This document shows positions 40,378 to 48,815 of a stretch of DNA of 64,000 nucleotides, in pieces. Source of the DNA: Desulforhabdus amnigena (lineage in GTDB: Bacteria; Desulfobacterota; Syntrophobacteria; Syntrophobacterales; Syntrophobacteraceae); assembly GCF_027925305.1 (NCBI RefSeq), contig NZ_BSDR01000001.1, positions 156,001-220,000 on the forward strand, read 5' to 3'. Every line of letters begins with the position of its first letter. Position 1 is the first letter of the stretch. Under the pieces are notes generated by a model, which was not told where the DNA came from, made no database searches, and worked only from the letters and a program-made list of their open reading frames with translations. The position numbers and the translations under genes are program-made.

Positions 40378-40911
40378 ATGGCACTGGGACTCATCGTCAA
40401 AACCGGCCGGATACTGACGGCCAAACTCCTCCTCGGCCAGGCCGTGGACGGCATCACCCACTGCGCCATCGGCGACGGGGATGCCAGCTTCACCGACCCG
40501 CAGAATCCGCCCGCGCCGGACATCGGCCAGACCGGACTCAGAAACGAACGCGCCCGCAAGCGCTACTACAAGCGGACCTTCCTCAAGGAGGACGCCGAAG
40601 GGGCGCTCCTGGTCAACGGCGTGCGCTACCTGGAAACCGGCGAGGAGACCAACACCATCGGCATCTTCTTTCGCTTCGACGAGGCCGAGGCCAACGGCAT
40701 CACCATCCGCGAATACGGCTTCTTCGGCGGCGACGTGCAGTACGTGGAAAGCGTCACCGGGGATCTCGCCATGGGCGGCGTGTTCCATCAGGACACCAAC
40801 CCGACCGGCGAGGTGCTGCACCCGGGCTACCTGTACGAGGTGAAGAACATTCCCGACTTCAACAAGATTTCCGACACCCGCGTGGAGCTGGTCGGGATCA
40901 TCAAGATCTAA
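40378..40911 (+). CDS. Tail fibre / collar-like protein
   Basis: A 177-aa protein with the pattern of phage tail-collar fibre N-termini: LIVKTGRILTAKLLLGQAVDGITHCAIGDGDA at the start in parts (for instance GITHCAIGDGDASFTDPQ), ERARKRYYKRTFLK, and EYGFFGGD. It would attach fibres to the baseplate. AAAGGAG precedes ATG 40378. It directly precedes the large fibre gene. Confidence 0.68.
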   Translation: MALGLIVKTGRILTAKLLLGQAVDGITHCAIGDGDASFTDPQNPPAPDIGQTGLRNERARKRYYKRTFLKEDAEGALLVNGVRYLETGEETNTIGIFFRFDEAEANGITIREYGFFGGDVQYVESVTGDLAMGGVFHQDTNPTGEVLHPGYLYEVKNIPDFNKISDTRVELVGIIKI

Positions 40912-40926
40912 CTGGAGGATTCAAAC

Positions 40927-43900
40927 ATGAGCATCTCACGCGAGACATTCGACCCGACCAAGAATTACAAGCGCATCCGTTACCATCAGGATCGCGACCT
41001 GCTGGATTCCGAACTCAACGAGCAGCAGGACATCATCAACCTGGAGCGGCGCAAGATCGCCGACATCCTGTTCAAGGAAGGCTCCATCATCATGGGCCTC
41101 GAGGTCAGCGCGACCGCCAACGTCCTGACCCTGGCCCCGGGCGTGGTCTACATCGACGGCCATCTGGAACAGGTGAGCGGCGCGACCCTGACCTATGACC
41201 CGGCCACCACCAGCGGGGCCGATTACGTTTACGTGGAGCTGCTGAAGTACAACTACGGCTACACCCAGGACCCGGCCCTGATCAATCCGGCCACCGGCGA
41301 GCCCACCGCCGAACGGGAAAAATGGGTTCTCTCTCTCAAGGCGACGGATACCAGCGGCCAGACGCTGCCCAACAACGTGACCGAGCGTCGGGTGATCCCG
41401 ATCTACAAGTTCGACCGCGAGAGCGGAGACGTCACGCCGACGGTGCAGGAGAAGTCCAACCTATACCTGCGGGATCTGCTGGGCACGCTGCCGGGCAGCC
41501 GGATTACCGTCTCCTCGATCACCGAGGACCAGCTCTCATTCGCCGCCGCCGAGGGTCTCAACTCACTGATTCAGAACCTGGCCGAGCGCACCTTCGACCA
41601 GGCCGGAAGCTACCTGGTGCGTGGCTTTGACACCTTTATCGGTGGCGTCGACGACGACAGCGTGGAGGCGATCACCAACGCCGGACGCGCCTACATCCAG
41701 GGCTTCCGGCATCAGCGCGATCTGCCCACCTCGACCCTGGTGCCCAAATCCATCGCCACCAAGTCGGTGCGCGGCGAGCAGAAGACCTTCGACATCAACA
41801 AACGCCGCTATCCAGTCAACTCCACGCCGCTCAAGGAGACGACCCAGGTGGAGGCCATCGTCGAGATCACCCGCAACGTCACTCGCGGCTCGGTGGGCGG
41901 TGGCGAAGACCTGCTCGACCCCAATCCGGTAGTGGACATCCTCGAGGTCAGCCAGGGAGCGACCATCTTCCAGGAGGGCGTGGACTGGCAGCAGTCGGGC
42001 AACCATGTCGACTGGCTCGGCTCCGGTAACGAACCGGCCATCGGCACCACCTACACGGTGCGCTGGACCTACACCAAGCAGATGGTCAAGGGCACCGACT
42101 ATGTGGACAGCGGCTGGTTCGGACAGGTCAACCACCCGGCGGCCGGAAACTACTTCTATCTGGTGACCGCCTACAACGCCACCGGCGAGACGGCCTTCAA
42201 CGCCGCTGCGGTCATTGCCCGGGCCACCACCGCCGGGGAGATGAACAAGCTCTCCTGGCTACCGGTCAGCGGCGCGACCGGCTATCGCGTCTACCGGGCC
42301 GCCACCAACGGCGCACGCACCGACTACAAGCGACTGATGGAACTGGGCAGCGAGGCGCTCTCCTACGTCGACGACGGTGTCGAAGAGATCGGCACCGCTT
42401 CGCCTCCCGCCACCAACACGGCCGGACTCACCATGTCGCCGGTGCAGCTCGAGCTGGGCAATCTCAATGTGATCAACTTCGGGCGCGGCAGCCTCGGCGA
42501 CCAGCCGGTGAACGGTTCCAACTGCAGCCTGGACTACGACTATTACCTCGGCCGTCGCGACATCGTTTACGCCACCACCACCGAGATCAAGCGGCTGGAA
42601 GGGGCTCCGGCCGATTTCCCGAAGCTGCCCATTGTGCCGGAAAACGCCCTGGGGCTGTGCAGCATCGACTGCCCGCCCAACTCCACCGACATGGAGATCC
42701 GCAACTTCGGCCTGACCCGCATCACCATGGACCAGATCCACGACATCATCCAGGACGTCGAGGACCTGAAGTACAACGATGCCCAGTACCAGATGAACAA
42801 CGAGCTGCAGAACCGGGACGCCCAGACCAAGAAAGGCATCTACTCGGATGACTTCTCGAACACCGCCCAGTCGGACATCTACCACGCCGAATGGGACGCC
42901 CGGGTGAACGAGATCGCCCGCTTCGTCGCGCCGGACCGCATTCCGCACTCTACGGTGCTCTCGGTCGATCAGGCGGGCAGCAACGCCAGCTTCTTCGGCA
43001 GCCTGGCGCTGTTGCCGGGCAACGAGACCGTGCTGGTGGAGCAGAACGACTGGTCCGAGGAGCGCAACATCAACCCCTACGCGGTGTTCGACAAGCCCCC
43101 GGCCATGCTGCAGATCACGCCCAACCTCGGGCGGCGCGGCCAGACCGGTATCGCCGTCACCGGCATCAACTTCACCCCGAGCAAATCCGGCATCGTGCTG
43201 CGCTGCGACGGACAGGTGATGGCCAGCAACCTGATCAGCGACGAGGCCGGTCGGGTCAGCGCCTCCTTCACCATTCCGACCAACGCCCGCAACGGCAACC
43301 GGATCGTGGAGATGGCCGACGGCGTCTACTCGGCCCGGGCCAGCCTGCAGATCAACGATCCGCTGGTCATCACCCGCATCGAGCGTATCATCGAAAACCG
43401 CATCATCCGCGTGCCCGTGGTGCAGGTGGTCTGGCGCACTCAGACCATCTTCGTGCCCCGCGATCCGCTGGCCCAGACCTTCAGCTTCACCCAAAACCAG
43501 GTGATCTCAAGCATCGGGCTGCAGTTCACCGCCAGGGACCCGAGCATCCCGGTCACCGTGCAGATTCGCGGTGTCACCACCGGTCTGCCCAACGGCGTGG
43601 TGTTCGCCGAGAAGGTGCTGGCCCCGAACGAGATCAGCCTGAGCGGCGAAACCCGCATTCGCTTCGACGACCCGTTCTACGCCGAGGCCAACACCAGCTA
43701 TTCCGTGGTGCTGCTGACCAACAGCACCAATTACAAGGTGCGCACCGCCACCCTGGGCAAGATGGGCCGCTGGGGCATCATCACCCGGCAGACCTACATG
43801 GAAGGCGTGCTGCTGGAGAGCTCCAACGCCGAGACCTGGACGCCGCTCAACGGCTCCGACCTGGCGATGAAGATCTACGGCTACAACTTCCAATCCGAGG

Positions 43901-44475
43901 GGATGATCCGCTTCCAGCCGATCACCGGCGTGCAGTTCTCTGACATCAACCTCGACGAATACTCGGCCATCCCCCAGGGCACCGGTCTCGACTGGGAATA
44001 CTCCACCGACGGCGGCGTGACCTGGGACGCCATGGTTCCCGCCGAGGAGGAACGGCTGCCCAACCTCGCTACCCGGGTCCAGATCCGCGTACGTCTGAGC
44101 AGCTCGCTTGCCAATGACACCCCGGCCATCAACTTCAGCGACGTCAACCTGGTGGGCTACCTCAACAAGACCACCGGGGCCTACCTGACCCGTGAGAATG
44201 AGCTGACCCAGGGGGTGGAATCGACCAAGGCCTATGTGCAGATGCAAATCCCCAGCGGCACCACCCTGCAATGGTTCGCCAGCAACGACGGCGGCCTGAC
44301 CTGGGAGGCGATGACCATCCAGGACACCCGGCCCATCGACGAGAACTGGACCGAGTACACCCTGGTGCGAACCTTCACCGACAACACCGGCAACAAGGTC
44401 CGCTACAAGGCTGAGATGACCGGCACGCCGCTGATCTACCCGCGCATCCATTCGCTGGGCGCGACCCTGAGCTAA
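40927..44475 (+). CDS. Large DUF4815 tail fibre protein
   Basis: A 1182-aa protein. Residues 1-~320 match DUF4815: FDPTKNYKRIRYHQDRDLLDSELNEQQ in parts (for example DRDLLDSELNEQQDIINLER), VYIDGHLEQVSG and VTERRVIPIYKF. Next come an FN3-like part (~390-480, YFYLVTAYNATGE), a linker, a helical part (~590-640), an IPT/TIG-like segment (ITPNLGRRGQTGIAVTGINF, ~725) and C-terminal beta modules with repeated WEYSTDGGVTWDAM / WFASNDGGLTWEAM. It is the probable main receptor-binding or fibre protein, and the longest open frame of the fibre block. Confidence 0.8.
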   Translation: MSISRETFDPTKNYKRIRYHQDRDLLDSELNEQQDIINLERRKIADILFKEGSIIMGLEVSATANVLTLAPGVVYIDGHLEQVSGATLTYDPATTSGADYVYVELLKYNYGYTQDPALINPATGEPTAEREKWVLSLKATDTSGQTLPNNVTERRVIPIYKFDRESGDVTPTVQEKSNLYLRDLLGTLPGSRITVSSITEDQLSFAAAEGLNSLIQNLAERTFDQAGSYLVRGFDTFIGGVDDDSVEAITNAGRAYIQGFRHQRDLPTSTLVPKSIATKSVRGEQKTFDINKRRYPVNSTPLKETTQVEAIVEITRNVTRGSVGGGEDLLDPNPVVDILEVSQGATIFQEGVDWQQSGNHVDWLGSGNEPAIGTTYTVRWTYTKQMVKGTDYVDSGWFGQVNHPAAGNYFYLVTAYNATGETAFNAAAVIARATTAGEMNKLSWLPVSGATGYRVYRAATNGARTDYKRLMELGSEALSYVDDGVEEIGTASPPATNTAGLTMSPVQLELGNLNVINFGRGSLGDQPVNGSNCSLDYDYYLGRRDIVYATTTEIKRLEGAPADFPKLPIVPENALGLCSIDCPPNSTDMEIRNFGLTRITMDQIHDIIQDVEDLKYNDAQYQMNNELQNRDAQTKKGIYSDDFSNTAQSDIYHAEWDARVNEIARFVAPDRIPHSTVLSVDQAGSNASFFGSLALLPGNETVLVEQNDWSEERNINPYAVFDKPPAMLQITPNLGRRGQTGIAVTGINFTPSKSGIVLRCDGQVMASNLISDEAGRVSASFTIPTNARNGNRIVEMADGVYSARASLQINDPLVITRIERIIENRIIRVPVVQVVWRTQTIFVPRDPLAQTFSFTQNQVISSIGLQFTARDPSIPVTVQIRGVTTGLPNGVVFAEKVLAPNEISLSGETRIRFDDPFYAEANTSYSVVLLTNSTNYKVRTATLGKMGRWGIITRQTYMEGVLLESSNAETWTPLNGSDLAMKIYGYNFQSEGMIRFQPITGVQFSDINLDEYSAIPQGTGLDWEYSTDGGVTWDAMVPAEEERLPNLATRVQIRVRLSSSLANDTPAINFSDVNLVGYLNKTTGAYLTRENELTQGVESTKAYVQMQIPSGTTLQWFASNDGGLTWEAMTIQDTRPIDENWTEYTLVRTFTDNTGNKVRYKAEMTGTPLIYPRIHSLGATLS

Positions 44476-44487
44476 GGAGGCACGGCC

Positions 44488-44745
44488 ATGATCGTTCGAC
44501 GCAAAGGCGGCCTGACCGAGTTCATCCCCACGCCACAGGAGAAGCGCGACGGGCTGATCCGCGACCACGCCCTGGGCCTGCTGGAGAATCTGCACCAGCG
44601 CCTGGCGCGGCTGGAACGGGCATCAAAGCTCCCGACCGACGAAGCGGAGGCCTTCACGGCGCTGCTGGCGCGGATGCGGGCCGATGAGTCGCGCAACCTC
44701 GAGCTGCACGCCAGCCTGATCACCTCCGATACCGCCTCCGGCTGA
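44488..44745 (+). CDS. Small helical protein ending the tail block
   Basis: An 85-aa protein made of helices (RDHALGLLENLHQRLARLER; AFTALLARMRADESRNLELH), possibly a fibre assembly chaperone or a small accessory. AAGGAGG precedes ATG 44488. A stem-loop follows 25 bp downstream, so this is the last gene of the late block. Confidence 0.55.
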   Translation: MIVRRKGGLTEFIPTPQEKRDGLIRDHALGLLENLHQRLARLERASKLPTDEAEAFTALLARMRADESRNLELHASLITSDTASG

Positions 44746-44769
44746 CCGGCTCACTGCCACCGCCAACCC

Positions 44770-44807
44770 AGAAACCCCGGATACGGCCAGCCCGTTCCGG
44801 GGTTTCT
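44770..44807 (+). terminator. Stem-loop terminator after tail block
   Basis: Perfect 12-bp stem AGAAACCCCGGA (44770-44781) with TCCGGGGTTTCT (44796-44807) around a 14-nt loop. It lacks a long T-run, so it may be weak or bidirectional. The ~190 bp that follow (to 44994) are AT-richer with no gene; a short AGGCT-GAAA-AGCCT hairpin lies at 44937-44950. Confidence 0.65.
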
Positions 44808-44994
44808 GCCGCCTGTGCGCCGCCCAATCCGGCAAAACTCGCAAGTCATTGAAAATAAACGTGTTAAATGTCGGCTTCGGCTGTTCTTCTACTTGATTTG
44901 TGTCCAGAAAGAAGCATTCATTCATGGTGTAAGCGGAGGCTGAAAAGCCTTTCCTGACAACGACTTAGAAGCGCCATGAACGACGGAGGCACGC

Positions 44995-45957
44995 ATGAAC
45001 CTGAAAGAGATCCACTACGGGATCGAGATCGAGACCGTAAAACGCACCCGGGAGCAGATCGCCTGGGCCATCCACTCGGTGGTGGGCGGCACGGTCCGCC
45101 ATGTCGGCATCCCCAGCGGCTACGACCCCTGGGAGGTCGAGGACCTGCGCGGCCGCGTCTGGAAGGTGGTGGGGGACGCCTCCCTGACCAGCGTCCCGGC
45201 CCATCTGCGGGCCGAGGTGGTCAGCCCGGTGCTCGGCTACGACGACATCCCGCAACTGCAGGAGATGGTCCGGGCCATCCGCCGCGCCGGGGGCAAGATC
45301 AACAGCCAGTGCGGCATCCATATCCATATCGACGCCGCGCCCTTCGATGGCAGGCACCTGGGTAACCTGGCCAAGATCGTCTACAAGCAGGAGCCGCTGA
45401 TCCTCCACGCCCTCGGCATCAGCCGCGACCGGCTCAACCGTTACACCCGGCCGGTCAGCGACGACCTGATCCAGCGCATCGAACAGCATCGCCCGCGCAC
45501 CAAGGACCAGCTCAACCGCATCTGGTACGGCTACCACAACCGCCAGCCCCAGCACTACGACAACAGCCGCTACCACGGGGTCAACCTGCACAACGTCTGG
45601 TATCGGGGCACGGTGGAGTTCCGCTGGTTCGAGGCGACCCTCCACGCGGGACGGATCAAGGCCTACCTGCAGTTCTGCCTCGCCGTCGCCGCCAAGGCGC
45701 TCAATGGCCGGGCCGCCTCCAGCCGCAAGCGGGATTTCGATCCCCAAAGCGCCAAGTACGACTTCCGGGTCTTCCTGCTCCACCTCGGTCTGATCGGCGA
45801 CGAGTTCAAGACCGCCCGCAAGCATCTGATGGCCAACATGCCCGGCGACGCCGCCTTCAAGAACGGACGGCCCAAACCGGAGGACGTCCTTCCGATTGAG
45901 ACCGAAACCACCACTCTCACCAACGAGGCCGGGCAAGTTCCCGGCCTCACTGTTTAA
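44995..45957 (+). CDS. COOH-NH2 ligase (amidoligase family)
   Basis: A 320-aa ATP-dependent amidoligase of the glutamine-synthetase-like superfamily (Amidoligase_2 type), which joins a carboxylate to an amine and makes isopeptide or amide bonds. Visible motifs: YGIEIET (7-14, Glu residues for Mg-ATP), [11 protein letters not shown] (~77-87), CGIHIHID (~104-111) and [13 protein letters not shown] (~204-216). Start ATG with GGAGG upstream. The gene heads a four-part cassette with a DUF5049 protein, a class II glutaminase and a GGCT-like protein; this gene set was noted by comparative genomics of amidoligases in phages and bacteria. Substrate unknown. Confidence 0.88.
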   Translation: MNLKEIHYGIEIETVKRTREQIAWAIHSVVGGTVRHVGIPSGYDPWEVEDLRGRVWKVVGDASLTSVPAHLRAEVVSPVLGYDDIPQLQEMVRAIRRAGGKINSQCGIHIHIDAAPFDGRHLGNLAKIVYKQEPLILHALGISRDRLNRYTRPVSDDLIQRIEQHRPRTKDQLNRIWYGYHNRQPQHYDNSRYHGVNLHNVWYRGTVEFRWFEATLHAGRIKAYLQFCLAVAAKALNGRAASSRKRDFDPQSAKYDFRVFLLHLGLIGDEFKTARKHLMANMPGDAAFKNGRPKPEDVLPIETETTTLTNEAGQVPGLTV

Positions 45958-45968
45958 GGAGGTACCCC

Positions 45969-46490
45969 ATGAAGATTCTGATCCGCTCCACCACGCTGGA
46001 CGGCGAACCGATCCCCGGCAGCGGGGAAACCCTGCAAGCCGCCGACTGCCTTGAGGCGGTCGAGCTGATGCGCGGCCAGACGCCGTTTACCGCCAGCCGA
46101 GTGCCCCGGGACTACATGACCGAGGTGCTCTCCGGCATCGAAGGCGGGCCGACCCAGCCATTGCCGGAGGAAGCCGCCGCTGCGGCCGCCGAGTTTCTCA
46201 CCCGTCTGGCCCGGCACGGCCTGATCGAGTTCCTGCCCGACGACAAGGCCAGCGATACCTGGCCGGAACGATTCCTCGAAGCCCTGGAGACGGTGCGGCT
46301 CTCCGGGCGCACCAACATGCTCGACCACCCGGAGGTGACCCGGCTGACCGCCGAGATGGGCTACCCGGAGGTGGCCGTGTGGCTGGCGGACCACCGGCGC
46401 GAATACGCGGCCTTCGTCCTCGAGGGGACGAGACCGCTCGGCAAGAACTTCGGCGGCAAGGAGGACCCGGCTCCATGTGCGGACAAGTAG
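45969..46490 (+). CDS. DUF5049-containing protein of the amidoligase cassette
   Basis: A 173-aa protein. Its C-terminal part (~108-155: RLSGRTNMLDHPEVTRL, AEMGYPEVAVWLADHRREY) matches DUF5049, a small helical domain common in phages beside amidoligase, glutaminase and GGCT genes. The N-terminal half (~1-90) contains KILIRSTTLDGEP and an Ala-rich helix. It overlaps the amidotransferase gene by 16 bp. Function unknown; a carrier, substrate or adaptor in the ligase system is plausible. Confidence 0.65.
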   Translation: MKILIRSTTLDGEPIPGSGETLQAADCLEAVELMRGQTPFTASRVPRDYMTEVLSGIEGGPTQPLPEEAAAAAAEFLTRLARHGLIEFLPDDKASDTWPERFLEALETVRLSGRTNMLDHPEVTRLTAEMGYPEVAVWLADHRREYAAFVLEGTRPLGKNFGGKEDPAPCADK

Positions 46491-47254
46491 GCATCATCTT
46501 CGGCCGCAAGCGCAGACGGCCCGACGAGCGGGATTACCTGCGCGAGCTCTTCATCCGCATGCTGCTGCACAGCGAGGAGCGCGGACCGCACGCCTCCGGT
46601 CTGGCCTGGCTCAAGACAGACGGCAGCCACCGCATCTTCAAGCGGCCGATGCGGGCGCACGAGCTGGTCTACGAGAAGCCGTTCCAGGAACTGCTCGGGC
46701 AGGTCGACAACGAGACCACCATCCTCATGGGCCACACCCGTTGGCGCACCCGAGGCAACGAGCTCAACAACCGCAACAACCATCCCATCCGGGCCGGGAT
46801 TGTCATCGGCACCCACAACGGCACCATCTACAACGCCGATTATCTGTTCCGCCGTCTCGGCCTGCCGCGCTACGCCGAGGTGGATAGCGAGCTGATCTTC
46901 CGCCTGGCCGACCGCTTCGCGCCCGAAGGACCCATCGACCAGGAGGGGCTGAAGAAGGCGCTTGCCCTCTGTCGTGGCCAGATGAGCGCCGTGCTGGCCT
47001 CACGGCTCGACCCCGGCACCATCACCGTGCTCAAGGGCAACAAGCCGCTTTGCCTGCGCATCCACTGCCAGCACCGGGTAGTGCTTTACGCCTCGGAGGC
47101 CGCTTTCATCGACTTTGCCGTGGACAACGAGAAGGGCTGGCGCGAGCTGGAGGTGCCGCCCATGACCATGCTCACCATCCGCCACGAGGATGTGCGGGCC
47201 ATCGAAAACAGCAAATTCCGCTTCATACCCCAGGAGCGCAAAGGGACGGGTTGA
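46475..47254 (+). CDS. Class II glutamine amidotransferase
   Basis: A 259-aa Ntn-hydrolase glutaminase. After Met removal the catalytic Cys2 (MCGQVGIIFG) becomes N-terminal. Other signatures: GHTRWRTRG (~89-97), NHPI, THNGTIYNADYLF (~112-124) and DSELIF. The start at 46475 is fixed by this requirement for an N-terminal cysteine; an upstream ATG would block catalysis. It probably supplies ammonia from glutamine or acts on gamma-glutamyl groups in the amidoligase system. It overlaps the DUF5049 gene by 16 bp. Confidence 0.88.
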   Translation: MCGQVGIIFGRKRRRPDERDYLRELFIRMLLHSEERGPHASGLAWLKTDGSHRIFKRPMRAHELVYEKPFQELLGQVDNETTILMGHTRWRTRGNELNNRNNHPIRAGIVIGTHNGTIYNADYLFRRLGLPRYAEVDSELIFRLADRFAPEGPIDQEGLKKALALCRGQMSAVLASRLDPGTITVLKGNKPLCLRIHCQHRVVLYASEAAFIDFAVDNEKGWRELEVPPMTMLTIRHEDVRAIENSKFRFIPQERKGTG

Positions 47255-47256
47255 TT

Positions 47257-47690
47257 GATGATTTTGGATTGCGGACTGCGGATTATTTGCGGGAGCGGGC
47301 GGTTTTTATGGAGGCGACGACCATGGAAAGGATTTCATTTGCTTCGTTTTTCAGATCGGTCAAGCGCTTCTCGTTCATTAAACCGGCATCGGCGATCAAC
47401 TCCATCCAGTAGATGGATTCATCGCATTCTTCCTCGACGATGGCCATTTTAGCGATGAAGTCGGCGGGGGACTTGGCGCGACAGGAGGCGCGATAGTTCG
47501 CGCCAACCGAAGTACCACAGCGGAGCAATTGGTTTCCGATCACTTTCGCGGTCTGGTTCTTCGGCAACGCTTCCACCAACCGGATCACCCTGATCGCGAA
47601 AGTCTTGGTTCTGTTTTTGAACTCATCAGCATCCATGGAGGTAACATATGACATTTTCAATCAATCCTCAATCCGAAATCCCCAATCAGC
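47257..47690. repeat. Inverted GGATTG-type repeats flanking the four-helix-bundle gene
   Basis: Left side 47257-47284 reads GATTTTGGATTGCGGACTGC; right side 47659-47690 contains, on the other strand, GGGATTTCGGATTGAGGATTG. Both are runs of GGATT(T/G) units. Similar short repeats are often seen around four-helix-bundle (IVS-like) genes. They bracket the reversed gene, which suggests it arrived as a small mobile unit. Match is imperfect. Confidence 0.55.
47283..47654 (-). CDS. Four-helix-bundle protein (23S rRNA IVS type)
   Basis: A 123-aa four-helix-bundle protein of the family found in 23S rRNA intervening sequences: FKNRTKTFAIRVIRLVEALP, IGNQLLRCGTSVGANYRAS, DFIAKMAIVEEECDESIYW and the closing helix EANEILSMVVASI. 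Start at ATG 47654 (TTG 47660 is an option). It is the only leftward gene between the amidotransferase and GGCT genes, and its 5' end overlaps the GGCT start by 7 bp. It is flanked by GGATTG-type repeats, so it looks like an insertion into the amidoligase operon. Function of the family is unknown. Confidence 0.85.
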   Translation of the reverse strand: MSYVTSMDADEFKNRTKTFAIRVIRLVEALPKNQTAKVIGNQLLRCGTSVGANYRASCRAKSPADFIAKMAIVEEECDESIYWMELIADAGLMNEKRLTDLKNEANEILSMVVASIKTARSRK

Positions 47691-48163
47691 AATTGTTGCG
47701 GCTCTTCGTCTACGGTACCCTGAAACGGGGCTACTGGAACCATCAACGCTTCTGCGCCCAGGCCCGCAGCATCGAACCAGCCGTGGTCTGGGGCAGGCTC
47801 TATCATCTCCACGCCGGGTTCCCGGCCCTTGAGGTGCCGGAAGGGCTGATCCTGGCCCGGGGCACCGCCGACCCATTGGCCGACGCCCGCAGACAACAGA
47901 AGATCGACACGCCACGCTTCGGCCGACCGACCGGCGACTGGGATCTGATCCATGGGGAAGTGGTGACCTTCACCGACCCGCAACGCGACCTACCGCCCAT
48001 CGACCGGCTGGAAGGATTTCGGCCCGGCGGACACAGCATGTACCAGCGGGTGATGGTGGCGGTGCTGTGTGGACGCAACTCGATTCCAGCCTGGACCTAT
48101 TGGATACCGCGTGTTGAAAACGGCACCCGGCTTGATTCCGGCGTCTGGGATTCGAGGCTTTAA
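47648..48163 (+). CDS. Gamma-glutamylcyclotransferase-like (GGCT/AIG2) protein
   Basis: A 171-aa GGCT-fold enzyme. The YGTLKRG signature lies near residue 20-26, the WGRLYHLHAGFPAL strand follows and the likely catalytic Glu is in IDRLEGF (~121). It would release 5-oxoproline from gamma-glutamyl amines, or edit products of the amidoligase. ATG 47648 has GGAGG 7 bases upstream. The N-terminal residues before LRLFVYG (SINPQSEIPNQQ) are encoded by the flanking repeat of the inserted four-helix-bundle gene, so the original start may have been lost or replaced. It is the last gene of the prophage cassette. Confidence 0.85.
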   Translation: MTFSINPQSEIPNQQLLRLFVYGTLKRGYWNHQRFCAQARSIEPAVVWGRLYHLHAGFPALEVPEGLILARGTADPLADARRQQKIDTPRFGRPTGDWDLIHGEVVTFTDPQRDLPPIDRLEGFRPGGHSMYQRVMVAVLCGRNSIPAWTYWIPRVENGTRLDSGVWDSRL

Positions 48164-48235
48164 AATTAACATGATTTTTCAGAATGGTTAATGCGCCTTC
48201 ACCCATTTCCAAATGAAACGATTTTGCGCTTTCCC

Positions 48236-48268
48236 GTTCATGCTCTCTTCATGATGGCGTTTTATAGT
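48236..48268 (+). promoter_or_regulatory. PmrA-like box and promoter upstream of PepSY gene
   Basis: GTTCAT (48236-48241), 5 bp, CTTCAT (48247-48252), then 10 bp and TATAGT (48263-48268). The direct repeat with 11-bp period covers the -35 region, as for OmpR-family regulators such as PmrA. A matching element lies before arnB. It is about 80 bp before the PepSY start. No other clear feature lies in 48164-48347. Confidence 0.6.
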
Positions 48269-48347
48269 GGTGTCAACCGACAGGGCAAGGCGTTGGTCGT
48301 CTGGCCGATGTTACTGCCGAAACAACCTGATAATAGGAGGTATTATC

Positions 48348-48710
48348 ATGAAGAAGAAATGGATTGCTGTTGTGGGAAGTGGGGCCTTGGTCGTCGGGCT
48401 TGCCGTTGCGGGAGCAAGTTTTGCCGATACGGACGATACCGAAGTCAAGAATGGCACCATCCGGATCGAAAAACAGACCGAAGCCGAATTCCCTTCGATG
48501 GCCAAGATTTCGATTGACCAAGCCGTTGAGCGAGCCTTGGCCTCGGTCCAGGGCCAAGTCCTGAAAACGGAGCTTGAGGACGAAAACGGTTTTCTGGTCT
48601 ACGACGTCGAAGTGGTTTCGGCCAGCAAGGCCATCATGGAGGTGAAGGTGGATGCCGGCTCGGGAAAGGTGCTGGCCATGGAAAAGGATAAAGCGGACGA
48701 CGAGGATTAA
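48348..48710 (+). CDS. Secreted PepSY-domain protein
   Basis: A 120-aa protein with an N-terminal signal peptide (KKKWIAVVGSGALVVGLAVAGASFA, cleavage after AxA near residue 25), then a PepSY domain: ISIDQAVERALASVQGQVLKTELED, FLVYDVEVVSASKAIMEVKVDAGSGKVLAMEKD in parts. It is likely periplasmic and may modulate a protease or sensor. Start at 48348 has GGAGG 8 bases before; an upstream frame from 48267 lacks these features. The CTTCAT box lies upstream, a strong stem-loop downstream. Confidence 0.85.
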   Translation: MKKKWIAVVGSGALVVGLAVAGASFADTDDTEVKNGTIRIEKQTEAEFPSMAKISIDQAVERALASVQGQVLKTELEDENGFLVYDVEVVSASKAIMEVKVDAGSGKVLAMEKDKADDED

Positions 48711-48720
48711 TCTAATCAGT

Positions 48721-48761
48721 GCGCCCTGAACACCCGTCTGTCAAATTGGTGTTCAGGGCGC
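48721..48761 (+). terminator. 14-bp stem-loop after PepSY gene
   Basis: GCGCCCTGAACACC (48721-48734) pairs perfectly with GGTGTTCAGGGCGC (48748-48761). It lies 10 bp after the PepSY stop and 55 bp before the ABC ATPase start. It may end most transcripts and let some read into the transporter genes. Confidence 0.7.
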
Positions 48762-48815
48762 GCTGTTATCAACGGCGGCAATGCCGTGTCAAATTTTCAA
48801 CGCGAGGCTTATGCC

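Noticed and set aside
44811..44994. tRNA or attachment site after the tail block
   Set aside because: No cloverleaf or long repeat with another place in the window could be found; the right end of the prophage remains uncertain between here and about 48,200.
1..48170. Transposable Mu-like phage
   Set aside because: A MuF protein and Mor-like regulator are present, but no MuA/MuB transposase is in the window and the large terminase and HK97-like protease-scaffold set differ from Mu. The left part of the prophage is not visible, so this is only a provisional rejection.
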